Of a stretch of DNA of 64,000 bases, positions 24,281 through 36,044 are shown piece after piece. Source of the stretch: Pistricoccus aurantiacus (GTDB lineage: Bacteria; Pseudomonadota; Gammaproteobacteria; Pseudomonadales; Halomonadaceae); assembly GCF_042682565.1 (NCBI RefSeq), contig NZ_JBHUIC010000008.1; one strand, written 5' to 3'. A program made the translations under genes and the position numbers. Position 1 is the first letter of the stretch; each line of letters opens with the position of its first letter. A model generated the notes under the pieces. That model saw nothing but the letters and a program-made list of their open reading frames with translations. It did not search any database and was not told the DNA's origin.

Positions 24281-25657
24281 TCAGCGGTTTTCGAACTGGG
24301 TTACCCGTGCCAGGGCGTCGCTATCCAGACGCTGTCGATCCACCTTGAGGTAGGCGAGCCGCTCTTCCGGCACCACCATGACATCCTCCACCCCGGCGAC
24401 ATCCGCAAAGCGCGCCATCAGATTATCCAGAGTTTCGCCATGAGCCTGCTCGTCCAGGGCGATGACCTCGCTGGACAGATAGCGGGGCCTGGGCATGCCC
24501 AGCATGATAATGAACCATACCAGACCCAGTAGCGCACCGGCATAAAATACCGCGTCCTGGCCCCACGCTTGGACCAGAGCGCCACCCAGCACGCCGCCCA
24601 GGAAAGCGCCGAGAAACTGGCTGGTGGAATAGACACCCATGGCGGTGCCCTTGGAACCTGCCGGCGCCAGCTTGCTGATCATCGATGGCAGCGTCGCTTC
24701 CAGCAGATTGAAGCCGGTAAAGAAGACCAGCAGCAAGGTGGCCAGCTCCCACCAGCGGGTCTCGAACCACCCCATGCCCAGCAGGCTCACCGCCAGCATC
24801 CCCACCGCCAGGCTCATCATTGCCTTCATCTTGCGGCGCTTTTCGGCAATGATCACCAAAGGCACCATGGCGCAGAATGCCAGTCCCATGATGCCAAGAT
24901 AGACCCAGCCGTGATGATCCGCGGCCACGCCGACGGTGAGCAGCTTGGCGGGTACCACCACGAAAATCGCCATCAGCAAAAGGTGCAGGGCGAAAATCGA
25001 GAAATCCAGGCGCAGCAGATCACCGCGACCGAGTGTTGCCTTGAGTTGGTCGCGGTCGATCCCCACGTCCTTATGGCGCATGCGACGCGGCGCCGGGGGA
25101 ACCAGCTTCCACAGCACCAGCAGGCCCAGCAGCGCCAGCACAGCGGTAAACCAGAAGACGCCGGCAAGGCCAAAATGGGCGGAAACAAGCGGCCCCAGCA
25201 CCATGGCCACGGCGAAGGCCAGACCGATGGAAAGTCCGATGGTCGCCATGGCGGCGGTACGCACCTGCTCTCGGGTCTGATCCGCTAGCAGGGCCATGAT
25301 GGCGGCCGCCACCGCCCCGCTGCCCTGCAGGCAGCGCCCCAGAATGACACCGGCGATGCTGTCCGCCAGGGCAGCCACCACGCTACCCAGGCAAAACAAT
25401 ATCAGCCCGCCAGCGATCACCCGCTTGCGCCCGATACGATCGGAAAGCAGGCCGAAGGGAATCTGCAGGAATGCCTGGGTCAGCCCGTAGCCGCCCAAGG
25501 CCAGGCCCACCAGCAAAGGCGTGGCTCCGCTCAGATCCTGGGCATACAACGCCAGCACCGGCAGCACCATGAAAAGCCCCAGCATGCGCGACGCATAAAG
25601 ACTCGCGAGGCCGATAATTGCGCGGCGTTCGCTGAAGGTCAGGAGACGAGAAACCAT
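24281..25657 (-). CDS. MFS transporter with C-terminal soluble domain
   Basis: 458 residues. Twelve hydrophobic segments and the motif GLLSDRIGRKRVI between helices 2 and 3 define the major facilitator superfamily. After the last span, about 70 residues form a soluble tail (EQAHGETLDNLMARFADVAGVEDVMVVPEERLAYLKVD) resembling a ferredoxin-like, heavy-metal-associated fold without the CxxC pair. Start ATG 25657 with a weak ribosome site. It is divergent from uvrA. Substrate unknown; a drug/proton antiporter is the default guess. Confidence 0.82.
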   Translation of the reverse strand: MVSRLLTFSERRAIIGLASLYASRMLGLFMVLPVLALYAQDLSGATPLLVGLALGGYGLTQAFLQIPFGLLSDRIGRKRVIAGGLILFCLGSVVAALADSIAGVILGRCLQGSGAVAAAIMALLADQTREQVRTAAMATIGLSIGLAFAVAMVLGPLVSAHFGLAGVFWFTAVLALLGLLVLWKLVPPAPRRMRHKDVGIDRDQLKATLGRGDLLRLDFSIFALHLLLMAIFVVVPAKLLTVGVAADHHGWVYLGIMGLAFCAMVPLVIIAEKRRKMKAMMSLAVGMLAVSLLGMGWFETRWWELATLLLVFFTGFNLLEATLPSMISKLAPAGSKGTAMGVYSTSQFLGAFLGGVLGGALVQAWGQDAVFYAGALLGLVWFIIMLGMPRPRYLSSEVIALDEQAHGETLDNLMARFADVAGVEDVMVVPEERLAYLKVDRQRLDSDALARVTQFENR

Positions 25658-25779
25658 GAAGATAAGATGTCCACAACTTGCGGGAGACGCACATCGGTGC
25701 TTGATAACCCATCATTCTACCGTTTCCTGCCCCTTCAGGAAAAGCGCCGGGCCGTATCACGCTTCGTTACGTCGCAGCT

Positions 25780-25809
25780 TTGGCGCCGGTAACTGGAAAA
25801 ACGTACAAT
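25780..25809 (+). promoter_or_regulatory. candidate uvrA promoter
   Basis: TTGGCG (25780) and TACAAT (25804) are separated by 18 bases, 31 bases before the uvrA start. No CTG-N10-CAG LexA box is visible between the two divergent genes. Confidence 0.4.
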
Positions 25810-25839
25810 GGCGGTTTTGCTTCCAGCAGCGAGGTGGCA

Positions 25840-28692
<2,853 letters not shown>

Positions 28693-28703
28693 GCGGATAA
28701 TGC

Positions 28704-29321
28704 CTATCTCAGGATGATCAACCGATTAGGCAACTCGTCACGCTCGTGAGTGGCGGGCACCTGCTGCTTGAGGTGCTCGCCGCAGGATTCGATGCAGTCC
28801 AGAAATCCTTGCAGCGTCTGGCCCTGTCTGACGCGTTGCGTGAAGGCGACAACGATATCCGTCCAGGTCTCGTTGCTCAGGCGACTCGAGATGCCGTGGT
28901 CGACCAGGATCTCCACGTAGCGCTCGGCTTCCGAGACGAAGATCAGCATGCCGGTGCCGGCAGCGGTGTGATGCAGGTTCTGTTCCAGAAACTGTCGTCG
29001 CGCCAGATTCGACGCCCGCCAGTGGCGTACCGAACGAGGAATAAGCCGCGTCGTGACCGCGGGAAGGCGAAACACCAGGGCGAGAACGATAAAGCTGGCC
29101 CACTGGACCAGCAATAGACTCGAGGCGTCCCACCAGCCGGGGAAATAGTTGATCGCGCCGGGCACCACTAGGGCAAGAATACCTGCCCAGAGCAGAGGAA
29201 TATAGGCGTAGTTATCCGCTTGGGCGGCGAGCACCGTGACCAGTTCCGCATCCGTTTTCTGTTCGACCCTTTTGATCGCCTCGGCGACCTCCCGCTGCTC
29301 GTTTTCGTTCAGTAACGCCAT
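28704..29321 (-). CDS. TPM-domain membrane protein
   Basis: 205 residues. The N-terminal part (ENEQREVAEAIKRVEQKTDAELVTVL) and the later ILVDHGISSRLSNETWTDIV fit a TPM domain interrupted by two membrane helices (residues ~42-85). It is the last gene of the LemA/TPM group, 57 bases after the glycine-rich partner. Such TPM proteins often accompany LemA; a role in membrane-protein repair or turnover has been proposed, without a settled reaction. Confidence 0.7.
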   Translation of the reverse strand: MALLNENEQREVAEAIKRVEQKTDAELVTVLAAQADNYAYIPLLWAGILALVVPGAINYFPGWWDASSLLLVQWASFIVLALVFRLPAVTTRLIPRSVRHWRASNLARRQFLEQNLHHTAAGTGMLIFVSEAERYVEILVDHGISSRLSNETWTDIVVAFTQRVRQGQTLQGFLDCIESCGEHLKQQVPATHERDELPNRLIILR

Positions 29322-29378
29322 GGTATTTTCTACTCGCTTCTTTTCGGGCTAGTCATTTCGCTAGGGACCAAATCTTGT

Positions 29379-30128
29379 CTACCAGCCCCCGGAAGCGCCA
29401 CCGCCGCCAAAACCACCACCACCGCCGCTGAAACCGCCACCGCCAAAACCACCGCCCCCACGATGACCGCCGCCACCCAAGGCGCCGCCCAGCAGCAGGC
29501 CGCCGAGCACGCCGGAACGGCCGCCGCGTCCACCACCCCCCAGGAATATCGCGATAACCAGTAGCAGCACGAAGAACAGGATAGATCGGCCACCCTCGGG
29601 AGCCTCATTCACCGCCTGGTTCGGCGCTGCCTGCTCCAGCGGATCCCCTCCCAGTACCTGAATCATCGCTTGGGTACCTTCGGAGATGCCGCGGGCAAAG
29701 TCGCCCTCGCGGAATGCCGGGGTAATGATCTGATTGATGATCACCGAGGACTGGGCGTCCGTCAGCCGCCCTTCCAGACCGTAGCCGACCTCGATACGCA
29801 GCTTGCGCTCGTCCCGGGCGACGATCAGCAGCGCGCCGTTGTCCTCATCGGACTGACCGATACCCCAATGTCGGCCCAGCTGATAACCGTACTGCTCAAT
29901 GGACACGCCCTGTAGATCCGGCAGCGTGACCACTACAATCTGCTCGGTAGTAGCCTGCTCGTGGGCCTCAAGCATCCGGGTCAGTCGGGTTTCCGTCCCG
30001 CCGTCGAGCAGTTCCGCTTGGTCGACGACACGGCCACTGAGTTCGGGGAAATCCAGCTGCTGAGCCTGAACACCAACCGCACAGAGCCATAGCAGCGCGA
30101 AGAGCGAGAGACGGCGCAGACCTTTCAT
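29379..30128 (-). CDS. YgcG-type TPM-domain protein with glycine-rich tail
   Basis: 249 residues. A signal peptide (LSLFALLWLCAVGVQAQ) precedes a TPM domain (about 25-150; GRVVDQAELLDGGTETRL, IGQSDEDNGALLIVARDERKLRIEVGYGLEG). One hydrophobic helix near 180-195 follows, then a Gly-rich low-complexity tail of ~50 residues ending GGGGASGGW. The TPM domain should be periplasmic. Its ATG shares one base with the lemA stop codon, so the two are translationally coupled. Confidence 0.8.
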   Translation of the reverse strand: MKGLRRLSLFALLWLCAVGVQAQQLDFPELSGRVVDQAELLDGGTETRLTRMLEAHEQATTEQIVVVTLPDLQGVSIEQYGYQLGRHWGIGQSDEDNGALLIVARDERKLRIEVGYGLEGRLTDAQSSVIINQIITPAFREGDFARGISEGTQAMIQVLGGDPLEQAAPNQAVNEAPEGGRSILFFVLLLVIAIFLGGGGRGGRSGVLGGLLLGGALGGGGHRGGGGFGGGGFSGGGGGFGGGGASGGW

Positions 30129-30745
30129 CAGAACTCCACCTGGGGCGCCTGATCCGCTTCCGGCGCGGTTGCCTTGAAGTTCTCGCGCAGCTCCATATCG
30201 CTGTAGAGCAAGCCATGCCAGATTCGGCCGGGGAAGGTGCGGATCTCGGTGTTGTAGCGCTCCACCGCAGCGATGAAGTCACGTCGTGCGACGGCGATAC
30301 GGTTTTCGGTGCCTTCCAACTGGGACTGCAGCGCCAGGAAATTCTGGTTCGACTTCAACTCTGGATAGCGCTCGGAAACCGCCATCAGCCGACTCAAGGC
30401 ACTCGTGAGCTGTCCTTGGGCCTGCTCGAACCGCTGCAGTTGCTGGGGATTGTCGAGGGTGTCGGCATCGACTTGAATGGAAGTGGCCTTGGCCCGCGCT
30501 TCCACCACCGCGGTCAGCGTCTCCTGCTCCTGTTTCGCGAAGCCCTTGACGGTTTCCACCAGGTTGGGCACCAGATCGGCGCGTCGCTGATACTGGTTTT
30601 CCACCTGTGACCAGGCGGATTTGACCTGCTCGTCGTAGGTCGGCAGATTATTCACGCCGCAGCCTGTCAGCAGCAGGGTGATAAGCAGCAATGTGACCGC
30701 CTGCCAGGCGATCCTGTAAGGGGTGACTGCGGATTTCAGTTGCAT
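30128..30745 (-). CDS. lemA: LemA family lipoprotein-like protein
   Basis: 205 residues. The N-terminal hydrophobic segment ends LLLTGCGVNNLPTYDEQV, which contains a lipobox-like LTGC. The LemA core follows: KSAWSQVENQYQRRADLVPNLVETVKG, then the long helical region with VVEARAKAT and RYPELKSNQNFLALQSQLEGTENRI. It is the first gene of a three-gene operon with two TPM-domain proteins, a very common pairing. Function not firmly known. Confidence 0.88.
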   Translation of the reverse strand: MQLKSAVTPYRIAWQAVTLLLITLLLTGCGVNNLPTYDEQVKSAWSQVENQYQRRADLVPNLVETVKGFAKQEQETLTAVVEARAKATSIQVDADTLDNPQQLQRFEQAQGQLTSALSRLMAVSERYPELKSNQNFLALQSQLEGTENRIAVARRDFIAAVERYNTEIRTFPGRIWHGLLYSDMELRENFKATAPEADQAPQVEF

Positions 30746-30826
30746 GATAGGGAACGTCGCTCCGTTTGAAACCGATCGCTAGAAGTGCAATGGTACAGGG
30801 AAGAGGACGAGACGCTAACCATATAA

Positions 30827-30855
30827 AAAACCGGCCCATCTTCTGGGCCGGTTTT
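30827..30855 (-). terminator. intrinsic terminator of the alpha operon
   Basis: Perfect 12-bp arms AAAACCGGCCCA/TGGGCCGGTTTT with a 5-base loop; on the minus strand the stem is followed by a T-run. It lies just downstream of rplQ. Confidence 0.93.
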
Positions 30856-30873
30856 CCTATAGCGTGCGAGAAT

Positions 30874-31260
30874 CTATTCCTCGCCAGCGGCTTCGTCCGC
30901 TACCGGTCGATCAACCAGTTCGACATAAGCCATGGGGGCGTTGTCTCCGGTGCGGAAACCGCACTTGAGCACCCGCACGTAACCACCGGGACGCTCCACG
31001 TAGCGCGGGCCCAGCTCGTTGAAGAGCTTGCCGACCGCTTCCTTGGAATTGGTACGGCTGAAGGCCAGACGACGGTTGGCGACACTATCCTGCTTGGCCA
31101 GGGTAATCAGCGGCTCGATATGACGACGCAGTTCCTTGGCTTTGGGCAGGGTTGTCTTGATGATTTCATGCTCGACCAGCGACACGCACATGTTCTTGAA
31201 CATGGCCTGGCGGTGCGAGCTGGTACGATTCAGATGACGACCACTCTTACGATGACGCAT
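30874..31260 (-). CDS. rplQ: 50S ribosomal protein L17
   Basis: 128 residues beginning MRHRKSGRHLNRTSSHRQAM, the invariant L17 N-terminus. L17 lies near the peptide exit tunnel of the large subunit. As in E. coli it is the last gene of the alpha operon, 39 bases after rpoA and directly before a strong terminator. A slightly acidic C-terminal tail (RPVADEAAGEE) extends past the core. Confidence 0.97.
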   Translation of the reverse strand: MRHRKSGRHLNRTSSHRQAMFKNMCVSLVEHEIIKTTLPKAKELRRHIEPLITLAKQDSVANRRLAFSRTNSKEAVGKLFNELGPRYVERPGGYVRVLKCGFRTGDNAPMAYVELVDRPVADEAAGEE

Positions 31261-31299
31261 GGTTGTAATTCCTTACCAAACTGGGACTCGAGGCGACGC

Positions 31300-32298
31300 T
31301 CACGCGGAGCTCTTTTCGTCCTTCAGGCTTGCCGGCGGCCAGCTTTCCAACCGCATGCCCAGGGAAAGGCCGCGGGTAGATAGCACATCCTTGATCTCAT
31401 TCAAGGACTTCTTGCCGAGATTAGGTGTCTTCAACAGCTCCACTTCGGTACGCTGAATCAGATCGCCGATGTAGTAGATATTCTCGGCCTTCAGGCAGTT
31501 GGCGCTGCGAACGGTCAACTCGAGATCGTCTACGGGGCGAAGCAGGATGGGATCGATATGATCCTCTTCCACTTCGACTTCCTGTTCCTTGTCGGCTTCC
31601 AGATCGACGAATGCGCCAAGCTGCTCCTGCAGAATGGTGGCGCTGCGCCGAATGGCCTCTTCCGGATCCAGGGTTCCGTCGGTTTCCAGGTCGATGATCA
31701 GCTTGTCCAGATCGGTACGCTGCTCGACACGGGCCGCATCCACGGAGTATGACACTCGACGCACCGGGCTGAAGGTCGCATCGAGCTGCAAACGACCGAT
31801 GGCTCGGGATTCGTCCTCCGCGTCAAGGCGCGCGTCCGCCGGCTCGTAGCCACGACCACGGGCGACTTTCAACTGCATTTTCAACTCGGCGCCTTCGTTG
31901 ACGTGAGCGATCACGAGATCGGGATTGACGATTTCGACATCGTGATCCGTGGCGATATCGCCGGCGGTCACAACGCCTGCCCCCTGCTTGTTCAAGGTGA
32001 GCACCGCCTCGTCACGGCTATGCATCTTGATTGCCACGTCCTTGAGATTCAGGAGGATTTCGATAACATCTTCCTGAACGCCCTCGATGGCGCTGTACTC
32101 ATGGTCGACACCGTTGATCTCGACTTCCACCACGGCGCAGCCGGGCATGGAGGACAGCAGAATACGACGCAGAGCATTTCCTAGGGTATGACCGAAGCCG
32201 CGCTCGAAGGGCTCGAGCACGATCTTCGCGTGGTGAGCGCTGATTTCTTCGACCTTGATGTCGCGAGGGCGAAGAAATTCTGTCACTGAACGCTGCAT
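31300..32298 (-). CDS. rpoA: RNA polymerase alpha subunit
   Basis: 332 residues. The N-terminal dimerisation domain contains LEPFERGFGHTLGNALRRILLSS split over residues 26-48. The C-terminal domain, which contacts UP elements and activators, has RSANCLKAENIYYIGDLIQ and PNLGKKSLNEIKDVL. The linker at ~235-250 is acidic. It sits between rpsD and rplQ in the alpha operon, so polymerase and ribosomal protein synthesis are coupled. Confidence 0.98.
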   Translation of the reverse strand: MQRSVTEFLRPRDIKVEEISAHHAKIVLEPFERGFGHTLGNALRRILLSSMPGCAVVEVEINGVDHEYSAIEGVQEDVIEILLNLKDVAIKMHSRDEAVLTLNKQGAGVVTAGDIATDHDVEIVNPDLVIAHVNEGAELKMQLKVARGRGYEPADARLDAEDESRAIGRLQLDATFSPVRRVSYSVDAARVEQRTDLDKLIIDLETDGTLDPEEAIRRSATILQEQLGAFVDLEADKEQEVEVEEDHIDPILLRPVDDLELTVRSANCLKAENIYYIGDLIQRTEVELLKTPNLGKKSLNEIKDVLSTRGLSLGMRLESWPPASLKDEKSSA

Positions 32299-32379
32299 AT
32301 GAACACCTTTCAGGCTGCCAAACGGATACTTGGTACTCGGCCGGGCCTCGATCGAAACCCGGCATGACGCTGATGCGAC

Positions 32380-33000
32380 TTACTTCGAGTACAGCTCGAC
32401 GATCAGATTTTCGTTGATGTCGGCAGACAGGTCGCCGCGTTCAGGCAGTGCCTTGAAAGTGCCTTCCATCTTCTTGGCGTCAACGTCGATCCAGGCCACG
32501 TCACCACGATTCGCGGCGATGGAGAGCGCGGATTGAATGCGCGCCTGATTCTTGGCCTTCTCGCGAATGGCCACCACGTCGCCGGGCTTGACCTTGTAGG
32601 AAGCCACGTTGACGGTACGGCCGTTGACCGCGACGGCCTTGTGACTGACCAGCTGACGCGCTTCCGCGCGAGTGGAGCCAAAGCCCATGCGGTAGACGAC
32701 GTTGTCCAGTCGAGTCTCGAGCAACTGCAGCAACAATTCACCGGTCGCCCCCTTCAAGCGGGCGGCTTCCTTGTAGTAGTTGCGGAACTGCTTTTCGAGT
32801 ACGCCATACATACGACGTACTTTCTGCTTCTCGCGAAGCTGCAAGCCGTAGTCGGAAAGACGCTGACGGCGCTGGCCGTGCGCACCCGGAACCTGCTCGG
32901 ATTTGCACTTCTTCTCGAAGGGAGTGACGCCACTCTTGAGAAAGAGATCGGTCCCTTCACGACGAGACAATTTGCACTTGGGTCCTGTATAACGAGCCAT
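32380..33000 (-). CDS. rpsD: 30S ribosomal protein S4
   Basis: 206 residues starting MARYTGPKCKLSRREGTDLF. The S4 RNA-binding domain is RLDNVVYRMGFGSTRAEARQ near residue 95. S4 nucleates assembly of the 30S body and in E. coli represses its own alpha operon by binding the rpsM leader. Only one Cys is present near the N-terminus, so this is the zinc-free form. It is co-transcribed with rpsK and rpoA. Confidence 0.97.
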   Translation of the reverse strand: MARYTGPKCKLSRREGTDLFLKSGVTPFEKKCKSEQVPGAHGQRRQRLSDYGLQLREKQKVRRMYGVLEKQFRNYYKEAARLKGATGELLLQLLETRLDNVVYRMGFGSTRAEARQLVSHKAVAVNGRTVNVASYKVKPGDVVAIREKAKNQARIQSALSIAANRGDVAWIDVDAKKMEGTFKALPERGDLSADINENLIVELYSK

Positions 33001-33012
33001 GAGTCCGTCTCC

Positions 33013-33399
33013 TTAAACGCGGCGTTTCTTCGGCGGGCGGCAGCCGTTATGGGGAACGGGTGTCGCGTCGGTGATGCTTTGCACGCGGAAGCCGGCGGCA
33101 TTCAATGCACGCACGGCAGACTCACGGCCAGGACCGGGGCCCTTGACCAGCACGTCGACGTTTTTCACACCATACTCGGCTGCAGCAGTCGCTGCACGTT
33201 CGCTTGCCACTTGAGCAGCGAACGGGGTGCTCTTGCGAGAACCACGAAAACCCGAACCACCGGCAGTTGCCCAGGAAAGCGCATTGCCCTGGCGGTCTGT
33301 GATCGTCACGATCGTGTTGTTAAAAGAGGCGTGGATATGCGCGATGGCATCCACCACCTGCTTTTTAACCTTCTTGCGATTACTACGCGGGTTAGCCAT
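33013..33399 (-). CDS. rpsK: 30S ribosomal protein S11
   Basis: 128 residues with HIHASFNNTIVTITDRQGNA near the N-terminus and KGPGPGRESAVRALNAAGF in the middle, both invariant in S11. It ends PHNGCRPPKKRRV. S11 forms part of the 30S platform that contacts mRNA in the E site. Second gene of the alpha operon, 39 bases after rpsM. Confidence 0.97.
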   Translation of the reverse strand: MANPRSNRKKVKKQVVDAIAHIHASFNNTIVTITDRQGNALSWATAGGSGFRGSRKSTPFAAQVASERAATAAAEYGVKNVDVLVKGPGPGRESAVRALNAAGFRVQSITDATPVPHNGCRPPKKRRV

Positions 33400-33438
33400 G
33401 TTGATGTTTCATCCTATCTTAACGCCAGAACATGCGTA

Positions 33439-33795
33439 TTATTTGCGAATCGGCTTACGCGGTCCCTTGCGGGTACGCGCGTTGGTCTTGGTACGCTGCC
33501 CACGCAGCGGAAGACCACGACGATGACGCAGACCACGATAGCAACCCAGGTCCATGAGACGCTTGATATTCAGCGTGACATCACGACGAAGGTCACCTTC
33601 CACGGTGTACTTGCCAACCTCGGATCGCAGGGCGTCCAGCTCTTCTGAGCTGAGATCCTGGATCCTGGTGGTCGGTGCAATACTGGCTGCGGCGCAGACT
33701 TCCTGCGCGCGAGTGCGGCCAATCCCGAAGATATAGGTCAGCGAGATCGCCGCATGCTTGTTGTCCGGGATATTGACGCCTGCAATACGGGCCAT
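33439..33795 (-). CDS. rpsM: 30S ribosomal protein S13
   Basis: 118 residues starting MARIAGVNIPDNKHAAISL, with the C-terminal GLPLRGQRTKTNARTRKGP tail that contacts the P-site tRNA. It is the first gene of the alpha operon. A sigma70-like promoter lies 57 bases upstream, and the short leader between is the likely target of S4 repression by analogy with E. coli. Confidence 0.97.
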   Translation of the reverse strand: MARIAGVNIPDNKHAAISLTYIFGIGRTRAQEVCAAASIAPTTRIQDLSSEELDALRSEVGKYTVEGDLRRDVTLNIKRLMDLGCYRGLRHRRGLPLRGQRTKTNARTRKGPRKPIRK

Positions 33796-33851
33796 CAGCT
33801 TACTCCGAAAGTTGAGCGGCTTGCTCGGTTATCATCTACAAAAGGGCGCAG

Positions 33852-33880
33852 AGCATACTCCCCCGCTTCATGAAAAGCAA
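33852..33880 (-). promoter_or_regulatory. sigma70-like promoter of the alpha operon
   Basis: On the minus strand TTGCTT, a 17-base spacer and TATGCT. It lies between rpmJ and rpsM, so rpsM-rpsK-rpsD-rpoA-rplQ can be transcribed separately from the spc operon. Confidence 0.6.
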
Positions 33881-33919
33881 GAGGGTATACCCATCGCCCG
33901 CTAGGGTGCAGCGCTGGGA

Positions 33920-34033
33920 TCAACCCTGACGCTGCTTGTGCCGCGGTTCGCTGCAGATAACGCGCACGGCGCCATTGCGACGAATGATCTTGCAGTTGCG
34001 ACACATTTTCTTTACGGATGCACGAACTTTCAT
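33920..34033 (-). CDS. rpmJ: 50S ribosomal protein L36
   Basis: 37 residues from ATG 34033: MKVRASVKKMCRNCKIIRRN and on to a basic end RHKQRQG. Cys11, Cys14, Cys27 and His32 form the zinc knuckle, so this is the zinc-binding (C+) version. It lies 53 bases after secY, the usual end of the spc operon, and packs on domain V of 23S rRNA. Confidence 0.95.
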   Translation of the reverse strand: MKVRASVKKMCRNCKIIRRNGAVRVICSEPRHKQRQG

Positions 34034-34086
34034 CGTTCTTTCTCCAATAGCGACTCGCGGCGCGCCAACTGGGTCGGCAATGCGCC

Positions 34087-35418
34087 TTAACGCATGATTC
34101 CGCCGCCGCCATAACCTTTCAGATTGGACTTCTTCATTACCGACTCGTACTGGTTCGACATGAGATGCGACTGTACCTGAGCCATGAAATCCATGATCAC
34201 TACCACCACGATCAGAAGCGAGGTGCCACCGAAGAAGAACGGCACGTTCCAGGCCACGATCAGGAACTGAGGCATCAAAGATACCGCAGTGATGTAGAGA
34301 GCACCGAACAGGGTCAAGCGAGTCATGACCTTGTCGATGTAGCGAGCGGTTTGCTCACCGGGGCGGATACCCGGCAGAAAAGCCCCTGACTTCTTGAGGT
34401 TGTCAGCGACATCCTTGGGGTTGAAGACCAGCGCTGTGTAAAAGAAGCAGAAGAATATCACCGCGGCGCCGAAAAGCAAGATGTACAGTGGCTGCCCGGG
34501 CGCCAAGGCCAAGGAAGCGGTCTGCAGCCATTCCATGCCTTCGCCGGCGCTGACCCACTGGCCGATGGAGGCAGGAAACAGCAGGATGCTGGAGGCGAAA
34601 ATCGCCGGAATGACACCGGCCATGTTGACCTTCAAGGGCAGATAACTCTTCTGCCCCGCATACATCTTGTTGCCCACCTGACGCCGGGGATAATTCACCG
34701 TAATGCGGCGCTGACCGCGCTCGATGAACACCACGAAAGCCACGGTGGCGATACCCAGTACGGAAAGGGCCAGCAGGGGCAGGACATTCCAGGCGCCGTC
34801 GTTGCGCGCCAGTTCAAAAGACTGTCCGATCGCGCCGGGCAAGCCCGCCACGATCCCCGCGAAGATCAACAGCGAAATACCGTTGCCAATACCCTTCTCG
34901 GTGATCTGCTCACCCAGCCACATCATGAACACCGCGCCGCACACGAAGGTGACAACCGCGGTGAAATAGAAGCTGAAGTCAGCCGTGTAGGCGATTCCCT
35001 GTCCTGCCAATCCCACCGACATGCCGATCGCCTGAACCAGTGCCAGCAACACCGTGCCATAGCGGGTGTATTGACTGATCTTGCGACGGCCAGACTCGCC
35101 TTCCTTCTTCAACTGCTCGAGCCGAGGCGAAACCGCGGAGAGGAGTTGCATGATGATCGAGGCCGAAATGTAGGGCATGATGCCCAGGGCGAGAACGCTC
35201 ATGCGCTCCAGGGCCCCGCCGGAGAACATGTTGAACATGCCCAGGATGGTGCCCTGCTGCTCCCTGAACAAGGCAGCAAGCTGGTCAGGATTGATACCGG
35301 GCACGGGAATGTGGGCACCAATGCGGTAGACCACGAGAGCCAGCAACACGAAACGCAGGCGCGCCCAGAGCTCACTCAGGCCGCTACCCATCGCCGGCAT
35401 GTTTCCTGACTTAGCCAT
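34087..35418 (-). CDS. secY: protein translocase subunit SecY
   Basis: 443 residues with ten membrane spans. The plug and lateral-gate region includes YRIGAHIPVPGINPDQLAAL near the N-terminus, and LGIMPYISASIIMQLL and ITEKGIGNGISLLIFAGIV are family hallmarks. The basic cytoplasmic C-tail ends MKKSNLKGYGG. SecY forms the inner-membrane channel with SecE, whose gene is at 60909. It is translated one base after rplO in the spc operon. Confidence 0.98.
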   Translation of the reverse strand: MAKSGNMPAMGSGLSELWARLRFVLLALVVYRIGAHIPVPGINPDQLAALFREQQGTILGMFNMFSGGALERMSVLALGIMPYISASIIMQLLSAVSPRLEQLKKEGESGRRKISQYTRYGTVLLALVQAIGMSVGLAGQGIAYTADFSFYFTAVVTFVCGAVFMMWLGEQITEKGIGNGISLLIFAGIVAGLPGAIGQSFELARNDGAWNVLPLLALSVLGIATVAFVVFIERGQRRITVNYPRRQVGNKMYAGQKSYLPLKVNMAGVIPAIFASSILLFPASIGQWVSAGEGMEWLQTASLALAPGQPLYILLFGAAVIFFCFFYTALVFNPKDVADNLKKSGAFLPGIRPGEQTARYIDKVMTRLTLFGALYITAVSLMPQFLIVAWNVPFFFGGTSLLIVVVVIMDFMAQVQSHLMSNQYESVMKKSNLKGYGGGGIMR

Positions 35419-35853
35419 TTAGTCCTCTACCTTGCCGCCGGCGGCTTCGATGGCGGCTCGGGCACCCTTGGTGACCTTGAGACCGCGCACGGTGAGCGCC
35501 TTGTTCAGTTCGCCGGAAAGAATGACTTTAGCGAATCGCGTGGCATCCTTGATCACATTGGCTTGCTTCAGCGTCTCCAGCGTGACTTCATCACCAGTGA
35601 CCTTGCCCAGTTCCGCCAGTCGCACTTCCTCCGAAGCCAGAGACTTGGCGGATGTGAAGCCGAACTTCGGCAGGCGCCGCTGCAGCGGCATCTGACCGCC
35701 TTCGAAACCCGGCTTGACGCTCCCACCAGAACGTGACTTGAGGCCCTTGTGGCCACGGCCACCGGTCTTGCCCAGACCGGAACCGATACCGCGACCGACA
35801 CGCTTGGGCGCATGCTTGGAGCCCGGTGCCGGGCTCAGGCTATTGAGTTTCAT
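35419..35853 (-). CDS. rplO: 50S ribosomal protein L15
   Basis: 144 residues. The glycine/arginine-rich N-terminal extension KRVGRGIGSGLGKTGGRGHK and GFEGGQMPLQRRLPKFGF identify L15. The extension threads into 23S rRNA. The stop codon at 35419 abuts the secY start, so the two are translationally coupled in the spc operon. Confidence 0.97.
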   Translation of the reverse strand: MKLNSLSPAPGSKHAPKRVGRGIGSGLGKTGGRGHKGLKSRSGGSVKPGFEGGQMPLQRRLPKFGFTSAKSLASEEVRLAELGKVTGDEVTLETLKQANVIKDATRFAKVILSGELNKALTVRGLKVTKGARAAIEAAGGKVED

Positions 35854-35856
35854 GGA

Positions 35857-36039
35857 TTACTCTCCCTCAACGCGCACAAGGTAGTTGACCTTGTGGATCA
35901 TGCCGCGTACGGCAGGGGTGTCTTCCAGCTCCACCGTATGACCGATACGCCGCAGACCAAGACCTTGCATGGTAGCCTTGTGCTTGGCCAGAACGCCGAT
36001 GGTGCTGCGGACCTGGGTAACCTTGATCGATGCTGCCAT
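35857..36039 (-). CDS. rpmD: 50S ribosomal protein L30
   Basis: 60 residues from ATG 36039, MAASIKVTQVRSTIGVLAKH, the standard bacterial length. The longer open frame upstream overlaps rpsE out of phase and is not real. The gene is five bases after rpsE and three before rplO, as in other gammaproteobacterial spc operons. Confidence 0.95.
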   Translation of the reverse strand: MAASIKVTQVRSTIGVLAKHKATMQGLGLRRIGHTVELEDTPAVRGMIHKVNYLVRVEGE

Positions 36040-36044
36040 GATGT

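Noticed and set aside
29379..29540. Gly-rich tail region as a DNA repeat or microsatellite
   Set aside because: It is the coding sequence of the low-complexity glycine tail of the YgcG-type protein; codons vary.
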